Counted from the first letter of the stretch, positions 1 to 9,574 are shown. The stretch: 16,571 nt of DNA from JAFGIT01 sp016929465 [NCBI: Candidatus Coatesbacteria bacterium] (GCA_016929465.1 JAFGIT010000346.1:1-16571); one strand, 5' to 3'. Notes: a model not told the origin generated them from the letters alone. A program made the numbers and translations.

Positions 1-3000
1 AACGACGTACTGCTTCGACGGCCCGTCACCATTGACGTCCGAATAATAGACAGAGTAGGTGAAAGTATCGCCTTCTCTTCCCATCACTGGTGAGACCTCT
101 GGGAAGGTCAGAGCCGGATTGACGTTATCGCAATAGACGCCGTGAACGGTATTGTAGCCAGTCACGAAGTATAGGTCGTGGTTCTGTCCCAAGATAAGCG
201 AGGATGAGACGGACGGGCCGACATTCCTCGACCAGTTAGCTGCACCGAAGGCGGTAGATGAATATACCATGCCGTTTCCGGAGCCATAGAAGACGCGTCC
301 ACGTCCATCGACCACTGGGCCCTTCGCAAGGCCATTGACATCTCGTGACCACGCAACGACCGCCTCGGTCGCCGTGCAATCCAGAGCATAGAATACTTCA
401 TCCGTAGAGCCGAAATAATATCGGCCGGGGTCGCCCAGAGCGCCCTGGCCCTCGATCGCACCTTCGGTCTCGAAAGTCCACCTGAGTGCGCCAGCGGGAT
501 TCAGGCAATATAGAATGCCGTCATCGGCTCCGAAGTAGATATTGCCGTCAAGATCGACGGTCGGCGTGGAGCGAATCGGGTAACCTACATCGTATGTCCA
601 GTCGATGATCCCATCGTAAACACCGATGGCATAGAGTATGCCTTCCGTCGAACCTATATATATAACATCTGTCTGCGAGATCACGGGCGACGAACCAAGG
701 AACGAGCAGTTTACGCTCCTCGACCAATTCAAGCCGCCGTTCGGTCTCAGCGAATATACTGTGCCGTCATAGGTGGCGAAGATGATGTCTCCGTCCCAGT
801 GCAGCACTGGGGAAGAGAGGATGCTGCCGCATGGGCCATACAGCCAGTCAGCGGTGCCATCTTCTGAGTCAATAGCATACAGGTAGCCATCGTGCGTTCC
901 GTAATAAACAACGTCACTATTCACAGAAATTGCAGGTGAGCACATGACAGGATCGGACTCCGCAGGATCGAACACCCACCGCTCCTCGAGATCCGGATTG
1001 AGCGATACGAGTCGTCCATAGGATGCGCCTAAATAGAGGTTGCCGACGGCATCTATCGCCGGTGTGGATGCGATTGTGGGGCCTGTCGCATAAGTCAGAT
1101 CATTGCAGTAAGCCTGGGGTCCGAGTGCTACGACAGAAGAACCATGCCAGTAATAATGCCCGAGCATCGGCCACTGAGTGCCCTTAACAGAGAGCGTGTA
1201 ATGGCTCTGGTCATATAATGACGTGCCATCATCGAGCACTCGAATGAAATAGTATCCGCCTGTGTCGGGCACGAAGGAGAATGGGGTGCTCGCATCGTCA
1301 CCGGCAACGAATGTCGAGCAGTCATCCCTATAGATCTCAACTCTACCGTAGGCGTAGTAATAGAGATCTACATCGATCATATATTCAATGAGAGCCTCGC
1401 CCCTGAAGTAGAACCAATCCTCGTCCGTTCCAATAGGGATAAGGTTGTGCCAGCCCGTCGGTACACCGTCCGTCTGAACGAGTTGTGCATTGATGCAGTG
1501 GTTGTCTGGCTCGTAGCCGTCATAGACATCTGGGCCGTCGAAGGCACCCGAGGACGGGTATCGGACCTCGCAGCCATCGACGTCGATGAAGTAGAAGAAA
1601 TAAGAGAAATGGCCCTCGCCGGGGGAGACTACTGCCGCATAGTAGCCGTTGTCGGCGGTTCCCGAAGCCAAGGTCATCGCGTAAGGAGTGCCACCCACGA
1701 CTACAGTCGCGGATGATGGCGCGAAGCCATCGAAATCGAGGAAGTGCACCATGAAGGTGAAATTGTCCTGCGGCCCACCAACGGGCGGGTCAACAGACTC
1801 ATCGGACAGAATGGGGACGCCCTGCCTCAGGATGGAGACGCCGCCCTTTGTCGCCGCCCAAATGCCAACGCATGGCTGATAGCATACATCATAGACATTG
1901 CCGTCTATCAGGCCGCTGTTGTTCGGTAGAAATCGCTCGCCGGTCAAGGAGGACTTGTCGAACTTCGTGAGGCCCCGGCTCGTTGCGATCCAATAGTTGT
2001 TGCCGGAGCCCTTAGCCATTGCATTGATGGCATTGCTGCCGAGACCGGAGTTAGGAGTGCTCGTCCTGATCGAGGTCCATGTACTCGGAAGGTCAAAAAT
2101 GCTAATGCCGTTTGTTGTTCCTATCCAGATCGATCCGTCCGGATCCACGAGAAGGCTTCGCACGTTCTCCGATAGGATGCCGCTATTGCTCGCGTCATAA
2201 GTTACCCAAGTGTCATTCACTAGGTCATACATGGCGACGCCCCAGTTGGTGCCGACCCAGAGATAGTACTCGCCGTCTCTAACTTCGCCGGCGAGGCTCG
2301 TGACGTAGTTCGACGGGAGGCCGCTGTTCGATGTCGTGAAGGTGTCCCAGTGTTCGGTCGAACCGGTTGTGTAACAGGCCAGCCCGTTATCGGTGGCAAA
2401 CCATGTCCTGTACACTCCGCCCAAAGTTGATCTCGGATCGAGGGCGACCGCCATCACGCGGTCTGAAGGCAGCGCCCCGCCGGTAGTCGTCGTGTCATAC
2501 GTCGTCCAGGCGGATGCTTTGTCGAATAGGCTAACGCCAAGATTCGTTGCGAACCACACAGCGCCGTTTCCAATCCTGTGGTCCAGCGCTATATCATTAA
2601 TATAATTGGATGCGATTGCGTCAGTCGGTGCGTATTGATAAGTATCCCAGGTACCGGGCTGCTCGAGATTGGCGTCCCAGTCGGCAAGCAGGTTGGCACC
2701 CGCTCCGTATGTGCCAATCCATACTTCGGCTTCCATGCATGCGATTGCGCGGACATCATTGAGTGCGAGATGTTGCTCTCTGAATGTCGTCCAGACGGCA
2801 CCGTAGTCGCAGATGCCGCGGGCGGTCGCAAGCATGAAGAAGTTGCCAGTATAGTGGACATCCCTGATGTCATCCGACGGGATTCCGCCACTAGTATTGG
2901 CTTTCGTGAAGCAAGACCAGTCTTCGAGGGTGAGATCGTAATCGATCAATCCATACTCGGTCCACATGAAGAGGTCATCACCTTCGAGCAGGATGCCCCT

Positions 3001-3840
3001 GAGGTCGTTCCATACGAAGCTGGGATCGGTCCATGTTCCGTATGTGTCCCAGTTGTCGTCGATATCGACCCGCGCCGCGCCATTATCGGTAGAGAACCAG
3101 ATCCAGCAGCATGGGACCTCGGCAACGCCCGTCACGTAATTGGAGGGGAGGCCATCGGTGGTCGTATAGGTCATGTACGCCCATGGATTAAAGTTCATGT
3201 TGATCTGAGTGACACCGTGATCGGTTCCGATCCATGCTCTCTCGTGGGTGTCGAAGTAGATGCAGTTCACCCAATTCGATGCGAGTCCGTCCGATGTGTC
3301 ATAGATCGTCCAGTCATCTGCGAGGACATCATAAACGGCCACACCGCCGCCGCGCGTTCCAATCCAGACCTCGTCCGTTCCCGGCCGAGGCTCTATCGTC
3401 GTTATCAAATTGGAGGGTAGAGGTGAATTCGCGACTGTATAGGTGGCAAAGGTAAATTCCCATGCGTTACCAGATGAGACATTCGCTACATTAATACCCG
3501 CCTCACAGCCGAACCACACTGTATCCGATGGGCCCACTGCAACCGAAGTAAACGAGTTAGTAAGTAGCTCGTCCCGTATCCATACGCGGACGGTCGCCGT
3601 GGTATCATCTTCGTCAGTATATAGGTCAGGCTGGGATTTGATGAATTTGTCGATCTCCTGAGAATTGAGGTCCCAGAGAAGAGTCCCCCCGCCGTTTGTC
3701 ACGGCCCAAAGGGAATCGCCCTCGCCAGAGATAGCGTTGATGTCGTCGCTATTGACACGAACGAACCATTCCTGGCCCAGAGCCGCTGAACCCACAAGGC
3801 AAAACAGCAGCATGAGCAGCACCACTAGCCTATCTCGCAT
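1..3840 (-). CDS. Giant exported multi-propeller protein, C-terminus cut by window edge
   Basis: I translated this frame by hand from ATG at 3840 to base 1 and found 1280 codons with no stop, so the 3' end lies outside the window. GGAGGG (3847-3852) sits 6 bases before the ATG and fixes the start. Residues 1-22 are a signal peptide (MRDRLVVLL, then a hydrophobic core, cleavage near ALGQE). The phenylalanine just before the only nearby Cys argues against a lipobox. Residues about 28-674 hold 14 W-[IF]-[GA]-T-x2-G-[VI] motifs of the two-component-regulator propeller type (Reg_prop). Next come an Ig-like domain (about 675-770), a PPC-like domain (YEPDN at 776, DEDWF at 806), a PQQ-type propeller opening with WPMLG at 890, and the start of a second Ig-like domain at about 1241. 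No catalytic, kinase or membrane domain is visible. I infer an extracellular or surface binding or adhesion role; the ligand is unknown. It lies 55 bases after a paralogue, probably in the same operon. Confidence 0.88.
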   Translation of the reverse strand, partial: MRDRLVVLLMLLFCLVGSAALGQEWFVRVNSDDINAISGEGDSLWAVTNGGGTLLWDLNSQEIDKFIKSQPDLYTDEDDTTATVRVWIRDELLTNSFTSVAVGPSDTVWFGCEAGINVANVSSGNAWEFTFATYTVANSPLPSNLITTIEPRPGTDEVWIGTRGGGVAVYDVLADDWTIYDTSDGLASNWVNCIYFDTHERAWIGTDHGVTQINMNFNPWAYMTYTTTDGLPSNYVTGVAEVPCCWIWFSTDNGAARVDIDDNWDTYGTWTDPSFVWNDLRGILLEGDDLFMWTEYGLIDYDLTLEDWSCFTKANTSGGIPSDDIRDVHYTGNFFMLATARGICDYGAVWTTFREQHLALNDVRAIACMEAEVWIGTYGAGANLLADWDANLEQPGTWDTYQYAPTDAIASNYINDIALDHRIGNGAVWFATNLGVSLFDKASAWTTYDTTTTGGALPSDRVMAVALDPRSTLGGVYRTWFATDNGLACYTTGSTEHWDTFTTSNSGLPSNYVTSLAGEVRDGEYYLWVGTNWGVAMYDLVNDTWVTYDASNSGILSENVRSLLVDPDGSIWIGTTNGISIFDLPSTWTSIRTSTPNSGLGSNAINAMAKGSGNNYWIATSRGLTKFDKSSLTGERFLPNNSGLIDGNVYDVCYQPCVGIWAATKGGVSILRQGVPILSDESVDPPVGGPQDNFTFMVHFLDFDGFAPSSATVVVGGTPYAMTLASGTADNGYYAAVVSPGEGHFSYFFYFIDVDGCEVRYPSSGAFDGPDVYDGYEPDNHCINAQLVQTDGVPTGWHNLIPIGTDEDWFYFRGEALIEYMIDVDLYYYAYGRVEIYRDDCSTFVAGDDASTPFSFVPDTGGYYFIRVLDDGTSLYDQSHYTLSVKGTQWPMLGHYYWHGSSVVALGPQAYCNDLTYATGPTIASTPAIDAVGNLYLGASYGRLVSLNPDLEERWVFDPAESDPVMCSPAISVNSDVVYYGTHDGYLYAIDSEDGTADWLYGPCGSILSSPVLHWDGDIIFATYDGTVYSLRPNGGLNWSRSVNCSFLGSSPVISQTDVIYIGSTEGILYAIGVYDGIIDWTYDVGYPIRSTPTVDLDGNIYFGADDGILYCLNPAGALRWTFETEGAIEGQGALGDPGRYYFGSTDEVFYALDCTATEAVVAWSRDVNGLAKGPVVDGRGRVFYGSGNGMVYSSTAFGAANWSRNVGPSVSSSLILGQNHDLYFVTGYNTVHGVYCDNVNPALTFPEVSPVMGREGDTFTYSVYYSDVNGDGPSKQYVV
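121..1173 (-). repeat. PQQ-type beta-propeller, seven W-motifs
   Basis: Residues about 890-1240 open with WPMLG-x2-Y, like the WPMFGHD entry of PQQ/YVTN-type propellers. Seven blades follow, each ending in a G-x-[LV]-Y-[AS]-[LI] strand and an aromatic docking motif: ERWVFD, ADWLYG, LNWSRS, IDWTYD, LRWTFE, VAWSRD, ANWSRN. Strands such as SSPVL, STPAI and STPTV precede each blade. This family is distinct from the 14 N-terminal blades. No cofactor-binding residues can be assigned. Confidence 0.75.
1189..1515 (-). other. PPC-like beta-sandwich domain within the exported protein
   Basis: Residues about 776-884 carry the bacterial pre-peptidase C-terminal (PPC) hallmarks: YEPDN at the start, a following A-x-x-[VIL] strand, DEDWF-x-F (806-812), a Y-x-I-D-V strand, and a closing G-x-Y-x-[FI]-x-V followed by Y-x-L-x-V. 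PPC domains are common modules of secreted bacterial proteins. Here it links the two classes of propeller. Confidence 0.65.
1819..3759 (-). repeat. 14 Reg_prop-type propeller blades (2 x 7)
   Basis: Protein-level repeat of about 46 residues within the C-terminally cut giant protein. By eye there are 14 blade motifs, for example VWIGTRGGG (W at residue 159), AWIGTDHG, VWFATNLG, LWVGTNWG and IWIGTTNG. Most are preceded by a [LI]-x-S-[ND]-x-[VI] strand (LASNWV, LPSNYV, LSENV). Fourteen blades fit two seven-bladed propellers. Blades 6 and 7 are degenerate in the Trp-Gly-Thr core. Confidence 0.8.
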
Positions 3841-3895
3841 TACAAACCCTCCAACACAGACTTGTTTAATAAGCAATCGCTAACAAATTATTATC

Positions 3896-6800
3896 TCACT
3901 CAATGATTATACTCAGGGTCGAAATCTCAGATAGAACATCGTATTGCGTGCCCGGGGCGACCACCGCGCCGTAGATTGTATATTCGCCACGCCCAATGTC
4001 CTCATTGATGAATAGATCCAGTATCGATACAGGTCCCAGCTCCGAATCCGCCGGCAATGTCAGCGAAATCGGCATTGGCTCGAAATTCCAATTCGGATAG
4101 AAGCAGAGCATCTCCGAATTAGGAACCTTGACCGCGACATATACATCGATGGCCTTCTCAGAGCCTGAATTCGAGAGTCGCCCAGAGACGATCAGGCGCT
4201 GGTCCTTCGTGACATTCGAGGCTGTGCTCGTCAGGCCGATCGTTGGCGGGAATTCGTCGACTCCCTCGCCCGATAGCGCGGCGCTGAGCTCAGATGCATA
4301 GGGATCATCACTCACTACCAGCACGCTGTCGGTGAAGACGCCTACTGATTCCGGAGCAAATGTTATTGCCACATCGATATAGTCACCCGGCTCGATCGAT
4401 GTTGAATTTCTGAAGTCAGCATCGAATACACCTGCAGATGTCCCCACGCTCGAGACCATCACCTGCGAGTCGCCGGTGTTCAGGAGGCGGAGGCTCCAGC
4501 TCTTACTGCCGTTGACCGCGACCATTCCGAAGTCGTGCTCGTCCTCGTAGAGAGTCAGTGACGGCCCGCCAGGATTGTACTCGGTCATCGAATCGGGCTC
4601 GTGCGGGATTGCCTCCCTCTTCCCTGTTCGGTCTGTCGCTATCGTGTAGAACGAGTATATGCCTGCTCCGTCATCGGGCGTGAAGCTAAATGTGGCTTGC
4701 TCGATGCCCCAGAGCGTATTGAATCTCTGATACTTCTCGCCTTGGTAGGCATACCACAGCTCGACGGACATAACGCCGGATGCGTCGTCCTCAGCTGTGA
4801 AATCGACGAGGATCGGTGCCAGGCGGGTCGCCGAGGGCGCGATAGCCTCGGACTCCGGCGCACTGAGGTCTATCACAGCGGCGCAATCAGCAAACAGCGG
4901 CGGAAGCTCCATATTGCCGGCCTTGTCGATTGCGAGAGTATAGAACTCGTAGTTGCCGCCTCCTTCGATCGGATAGAAGGAGAAGAAGCCGCCAGCTGGC
5001 GTCCCGAGGTAGAGATCGTCGCTCTCGATCCAGCCGAGCTGGGTCTCATGCCTGTAGAACAGAAGAATTGTGTCCAGCCCGTAGCCCTCATCAGTGGCAG
5101 AGAACTCGACCGTGAATGGGATGAGATCGGAAGACGGCTCGCACCAGGATAGTGATTTAGGAGGAACTGTCTCGTAATAGACTGGGGCGCCGGATTCACC
5201 ATCGAGAGGCGTCTTGGCGCCTGAGTTATCCTCACCGACCGCGGCCAGATAGTATTGACCTTCTCCCTGTTGGAATCTGAAGGTGAACTCGCCCTGCCGA
5301 TATTCCGAATAGTGGCTGGTTTTTAGCCAGCTGCCGTTCCCGAATTTGACCCACAGCGTGACCTCCTTGACGCCAGATGTCTCGTCCCGGAGATCATAGG
5401 CGACTGTTATCGAACGTTGATTAGTCGCTTCAACGCATGTGGTCTGCCCAACGGGCGGTGTTATGTCTGAAATGCACGTTGCATCGGCAACAGAGGGTAT
5501 CTGCTCTATATTGCCGGCAAAATCCTCGGCCTGAGTGTAGAAGTCATATACGCCGTCTTGCGGGGCGACGAAGTTGAATGTTCCGGATTCTGCATAGAAG
5601 TGAGTATCGTAATGGAGCAGTACGCCGCCATCGATTCTATAGTATAGGTCAACGCTTTTGATATGGCTCTCCGGGTCCCTGGCGGTGAAGTTGACTTCAA
5701 ACTCACTGCCCGCGAATTCCACCGTCGAGCATGATGAATTGGGCGGGACAGGATCGTAGGAGATATGGACTTGAAGATAAGGCGGCGGCACGGACTCGCG
5801 ATTGCCCGCCTTATCAACTGCTATCGTATAGAAGATATGCCAGCCGCTCTTCTCGGCTGTATAGATGAAGAGGCCGCTACTGCCCTCGATAGTTGCCACC
5901 GGGAACCGGCCGAAGTCGAGATCGTCCTCCTCGTGCATGTGCCAGAGCTCTACATGATCTACTCCGCTTCCCCCGTCGCTGGCGTTGAATGGAATCCTCA
6001 ATACGGGGTCATTATACGCGCGGTAGTCGTTCAATTGGATCCTGGAATTAGGCGACTGCCGGTCGAAGATGATTGTGCATTCCGCCTCTTCTGGCAATTC
6101 CTCGGTCAGCCCCGCGTTGTTCGTCGCTATCGCACAGAACTCATAGGTCGCAGAGGTGTATGCTCTATACTCGAAGAAGCCGAATGGCTTGCTCTTCTGG
6201 AGCCCTGTATCCTCCCACTCCTCATCTCCGGCTGTTCGAGCGAACAGTGAGACAGAATCTATCCCGCTGCCCGGATCATCTGCCGTGAAATTCACTTTGA
6301 GTGTCGTCAGCTGAGTATATGGGAGCATCGACTCATCTGCGGAGGCGATAGATGTCGGAGGCGTTCCGTCAACAGCAGGTCCGGAGAAGACGCCGGACGC
6401 CGGGAGCTTCACGATATTCCCGGATTCCTTCACGAAGTAGAAGTAGTAGGTATGCTGACCTTCGGGGAGGTCGCCGATCGAGAATGAGTATCGCCCGTTA
6501 TAGGCTGTTCCCGAGGAGAGGGACATCTCATAGGGGATCCCATCGATATAGACGAATGCCTCAGCGAAGTAACCAACCGAGGCAATACTCACATCGGAGT
6601 CGAAATAATAGACTGAATAATCGAACTCGGTGCCAGTTCCCTCGAGCTTCGGGGCAGCTGGCTGTCCGCATTTCGGCGTCAATTCTGGGTCAGAAAGACC
6701 TGGGTCATGATTCTCGACATAAAGGCTGACGCCGCCACCTGCGGTCGCGAACCACTTATTGTCGTCAGAATCGATTGTGACTCTTCTGACCATGTCGTGT

Positions 6801-9466
6801 GCTGGTCCACCTGTCGTTCTGTTATAGGATGTCCAGAAACCGTTACTAAAGACCGACACGCCCCAGTCTGTAGCTATCCACACCTTGCCGGCCGCATCGA
6901 CCTTGAGGTCATTGACCACGTTGGAGCCAAGGCCAATCGCCGAATAAAGGTCCCAATCGCCCATCTCATATTTGACGATCCCGTATTCCGTGCCAAACCA
7001 GAATACGTCATCGAGGCAGCCGACGCTTGCGAACCTGACCTCATATCCAAGCGGGCCGAACTCAGCGCCGAACACCTGCCACTCAGCGTAGTCGTATTTC
7101 GCAACGCCGAGTGATGTGCTTGCCCAGATGTTGAACTCCGGATCGATATAAAGGTCTAGAATATTGTTCGAGGGAAGTCCGAGGTGCGCTGAATTCGTGT
7201 CGTATGTTCTCCAGGTCAAGCCGTTGAACTTGCAGACACCAGCATCGGTCCCTATCCACTTGATGCCATTTCTGTCGATGACGATTGAGCTTATTGAATT
7301 GCTTGCTATATCAGAGTTGCCTATATTGTAGGCCAAAGTAACCTCGCCGGCGTCGATGACGCAAAGGCCATTTGCCGTCCCAACCCAGACGCGGTCCACA
7401 GCATCGACGGCCAATGCTCTCACATCATTTGAGCACAGTCCCTGCGGAAGGCTGCCAATGGTGTAGTTAGTCCAGCTAGTACCGTCGAACATCGAAACGC
7501 CGCCGCCGGTCGCAAACCACTTGTTATCTGTTTCGTCCACCAGGACCGAGCGAACGTCGTTAGACAAAAGACCGATTATCGTTGATTGCGTTACCCAGAA
7601 GTTGCCGTTCGAATCGATGCTCGCAATGCCTTCGGAGGTGCAAATCCACTTCGTCCGAGCGGCATCGATCGCGATGTCTCGAACGTCATTGGATAGAAGG
7701 GCGGAGTTCGCCTCTTTGTATATTGTCCAGTCGCCGCCGTCATAAGACAGAAGGCCACCGGAACCACCGAACCAGAGAACACAATTACCGGCCCAGGTCT
7801 CGACCTCCATTGTTGAGAAGTCATCCTGAATGAAAGGACCATCGGCACCGATGTGCTGATAGGTAGTCCATTCGTCACCCTTCTGGACTGCTACGCCCAT
7901 GTCGGTTCCGTACCAAACCTCGTCGTCCTTGAAGTCGACTGCTGTTACATGGTTGCTCGGTAATCCTTCGAGCATTGTGATCGAATTCCAGGAGCCGTCA
8001 GAGCCGAGAATGCTCACGCCCATGTCTGTGCCAAACCACTTGGTGTGGTCTTCATCTATGGTTACGGAATTAACTGTATCCGATAGCAGGTCGCTATTCG
8101 CGACCGTGTATGTATTCTCGGTGAAGTTGCCGTATATCCCTGATCGCTCGAATACGCCTTGCCCCTGAGTGCATATCCACTTGTGGAATTTCTGGTTATC
8201 GGCTTCGCTATCGACGTATTCGACTTCAATCCTGTATGGCACCGCAACAAGCCCCGGATTCCACCAGTTGGTTCCATCATAGATGGTCGTTCCGCCTGCT
8301 CCGCCGAACCAGTCGTACCATCTGCCGGCTTCCAGATGGGAGGAGATGTCGGAGATAGCGTCCGAGACAAGGCCATACCAGCCATATATACCCGTATCAT
8401 TGAGCCTGTTGACGCCCGAATCGTCGGTTCCGAACCAATATGTAGTCCTACCCTCTGGCTCAACACACGTGATAAAATTGCTGCGAAGCCCTGCGCCGAG
8501 GTGTGTCTCGAAATTCTCGCCGTCAAAGACCATGACACCCCGAGATGTGGCGATCCAGAGATTGCCGTCGGCATCGAAAACCAGATCGTAACCCCAGTCG
8601 GTAACCAGGCCAACGTCGCCATAAGAAGCGACATCATAGACGACTGTCTCGGCACCGTTGATGCGATTCAATCCGTTGTCCGTCGAGAGCCAGACGTGGC
8701 CATCGGGTGAGACAGCGATGTCATTGACGTGGTCTGAGCTAAGACGGCCGTTCGCATAGGTGTAGGAATACCAATTCGTGCCATCGAATCGACTAGCACC
8801 CTGGTATGTCGCAAACCAGTAGTCACCGTTCAGATCTTTTGCGATGCTGGACACCCTATTCGCTATAAGGCCGTGCTCGATCTTATATTGATGCCAAGTC
8901 TCATCGGTGATGTTCAGGACACTAACGCCCAGGTCAGTCCCGACGAACAGCTCATCGGTATCAGCATCGACGAATAACGTCGATACATAAGGAGATGCGA
9001 GATCGCTGTTGTATGGAGTATATGATCTCCAGTTGACACCATCATACACGGAAACACCGGTCTCAGTGCCGATGTATTTGTCGAGCGTTCGCGGATCTAC
9101 CGCAATCGCGTCAATGTAGTTTGTGAGAAGGCCGCTGTTGTCTCTGTTGTAGGTCTCGAACTGCTCACCATTGAACATGGTGATTCCCATATTCGTCCCA
9201 AACCAAACGGAGAGATCGTCACAGGCGAGCGCCGTAATGTTCCCGTCCGCAAGTCCATCGGAGGGGATGTAGAATGCTACTGTGCCCGTCGAATCGACCC
9301 ACGCAGCACCGTTTCCATCTACTGTTCCGACCCACACTCTATTGCCCTGGGCCGCCAAATGGCGAACGTTACATCTCTCAGAGTAGTTCACCCATTCCGC
9401 GGACCATGCGGACAAAACGAACAACATAGATAACACAACGACAAGAACAAAAACACGTCCCCGCAT
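3896..9466 (-). CDS. Giant secreted Reg_prop / Ig-like repeat protein (1856 aa)
   Basis: ATG at 9466 follows AGGAG (9475-9479) by 8 bases. Residues 1-22 form a signal peptide (MRGRVFVLVVVL, cleavage near AWSA|E). Residues about 22-918 contain 21 propeller motifs of the W-[FI]-[GA]-T-x2-G-[VI]-x-[VMK]-[FY]-[DN]-G type. They are followed by an Ig-like domain (about 921-1030), six tandem Ig-like repeats of about 100 residues (about 1034-1632), an ASH/Hydin-like domain (about 1637-1735, with DFG-x-V-x3-G-x4-W-x-L-x-L-x-N-T-G) and a CARDB-like C-terminal domain ending LSIIIE. There is no transmembrane anchor, LPxTG or obvious type IX sorting domain, so release or non-covalent surface attachment is likely. 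Reg_prop blades are best known as sensor modules of hybrid histidine kinases, but no kinase is present. I infer a structural, adhesive or ligand-binding extracellular role. TGA stop. It is likely transcribed from the promoter at 9680-9708 together with the downstream paralogue. Confidence 0.92.
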   Translation of the reverse strand: MRGRVFVLVVVLSMLFVLSAWSAEWVNYSERCNVRHLAAQGNRVWVGTVDGNGAAWVDSTGTVAFYIPSDGLADGNITALACDDLSVWFGTNMGITMFNGEQFETYNRDNSGLLTNYIDAIAVDPRTLDKYIGTETGVSVYDGVNWRSYTPYNSDLASPYVSTLFVDADTDELFVGTDLGVSVLNITDETWHQYKIEHGLIANRVSSIAKDLNGDYWFATYQGASRFDGTNWYSYTYANGRLSSDHVNDIAVSPDGHVWLSTDNGLNRINGAETVVYDVASYGDVGLVTDWGYDLVFDADGNLWIATSRGVMVFDGENFETHLGAGLRSNFITCVEPEGRTTYWFGTDDSGVNRLNDTGIYGWYGLVSDAISDISSHLEAGRWYDWFGGAGGTTIYDGTNWWNPGLVAVPYRIEVEYVDSEADNQKFHKWICTQGQGVFERSGIYGNFTENTYTVANSDLLSDTVNSVTIDEDHTKWFGTDMGVSILGSDGSWNSITMLEGLPSNHVTAVDFKDDEVWYGTDMGVAVQKGDEWTTYQHIGADGPFIQDDFSTMEVETWAGNCVLWFGGSGGLLSYDGGDWTIYKEANSALLSNDVRDIAIDAARTKWICTSEGIASIDSNGNFWVTQSTIIGLLSNDVRSVLVDETDNKWFATGGGVSMFDGTSWTNYTIGSLPQGLCSNDVRALAVDAVDRVWVGTANGLCVIDAGEVTLAYNIGNSDIASNSISSIVIDRNGIKWIGTDAGVCKFNGLTWRTYDTNSAHLGLPSNNILDLYIDPEFNIWASTSLGVAKYDYAEWQVFGAEFGPLGYEVRFASVGCLDDVFWFGTEYGIVKYEMGDWDLYSAIGLGSNVVNDLKVDAAGKVWIATDWGVSVFSNGFWTSYNRTTGGPAHDMVRRVTIDSDDNKWFATAGGGVSLYVENHDPGLSDPELTPKCGQPAAPKLEGTGTEFDYSVYYFDSDVSIASVGYFAEAFVYIDGIPYEMSLSSGTAYNGRYSFSIGDLPEGQHTYYFYFVKESGNIVKLPASGVFSGPAVDGTPPTSIASADESMLPYTQLTTLKVNFTADDPGSGIDSVSLFARTAGDEEWEDTGLQKSKPFGFFEYRAYTSATYEFCAIATNNAGLTEELPEEAECTIIFDRQSPNSRIQLNDYRAYNDPVLRIPFNASDGGSGVDHVELWHMHEEDDLDFGRFPVATIEGSSGLFIYTAEKSGWHIFYTIAVDKAGNRESVPPPYLQVHISYDPVPPNSSCSTVEFAGSEFEVNFTARDPESHIKSVDLYYRIDGGVLLHYDTHFYAESGTFNFVAPQDGVYDFYTQAEDFAGNIEQIPSVADATCISDITPPVGQTTCVEATNQRSITVAYDLRDETSGVKEVTLWVKFGNGSWLKTSHYSEYRQGEFTFRFQQGEGQYYLAAVGEDNSGAKTPLDGESGAPVYYETVPPKSLSWCEPSSDLIPFTVEFSATDEGYGLDTILLFYRHETQLGWIESDDLYLGTPAGGFFSFYPIEGGGNYEFYTLAIDKAGNMELPPLFADCAAVIDLSAPESEAIAPSATRLAPILVDFTAEDDASGVMSVELWYAYQGEKYQRFNTLWGIEQATFSFTPDDGAGIYSFYTIATDRTGKREAIPHEPDSMTEYNPGGPSLTLYEDEHDFGMVAVNGSKSWSLRLLNTGDSQVMVSSVGTSAGVFDADFRNSTSIEPGDYIDVAITFAPESVGVFTDSVLVVSDDPYASELSAALSGEGVDEFPPTIGLTSTASNVTKDQRLIVSGRLSNSGSEKAIDVYVAVKVPNSEMLCFYPNWNFEPMPISLTLPADSELGPVSILDLFINEDIGRGEYTIYGAVVAPGTQYDVLSEISTLSIIIE
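4571..6367 (-). repeat. Six tandem Ig-like repeats of about 100 residues
   Basis: Each unit starts with a Pro-Pro or Ser/Ala-Pro linker (PPTSIAS, SPNSRIQ, PPNSSCS, PPVGQTT, PPKSLSW, APESEAI). It continues with a [VI]-x-[FY]-x-[AL]-x-D-x2-S-G-[VI]-x2-V-x-L strand pair and ends with Y-x-F-[YC]-x-[IQ]-A-x-[DN]-x-[AT]-G-x-x-E. The closing A-x-D-x-A-G-N signature is that of Ig-like bacterial surface repeats. The fourth unit is the most divergent. Confidence 0.8.
6713..9403 (-). repeat. 21 Reg_prop-type propeller blades (3 x 7)
   Basis: Protein-level tandem repeat of about 43 residues, residues about 22-918. I count 21 blade cores, from VWVGTVDG and VWFGTNMG through VWLSTDNG, KWICTSEG, KWFATGGG and VWIATDWG to KWFATAGGG. 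Many are preceded by a L-x-S-[ND]-x-[VI] strand and followed by a [FY]-[DN]-G turn and a W-x-x-Y strand. Three seven-bladed propellers would use exactly this number. Blades 9, 10 and 13 are divergent at the Gly-Thr core. Confidence 0.82.
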
Positions 9467-9574
9467 CCCATATTCTCCTATCTTGAGCTTCTGAGGCGAA
9501 GCGAAAATCCTGTTATATCTGAATGAGGATGATAGTTTCTCGATCTTGCAGACAGCAACCTTTGCAATCTTGCG

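Noticed and set aside
2578-3420. 280-residue open frame on the plus strand
   Set aside because: It lies wholly antisense to the exported propeller protein, has no ribosome site or recognisable domain, and its composition mirrors the repeat-rich gene on the other strand.
1-3840. Possible frameshift or pseudogene, since long repeat genes often break
   Set aside because: Reading the minus frame codon by codon from 3840 to 1 gave no stop and continuous domain structure, so it is an intact gene cut only by the window edge.
3860-3898. Possible selenocysteine readthrough of the TGA ending the 1856-residue protein
   Set aside because: The frame meets TAA only about ten codons later, the protein already ends in a complete beta-sandwich domain, and I see no SECIS-like hairpin.
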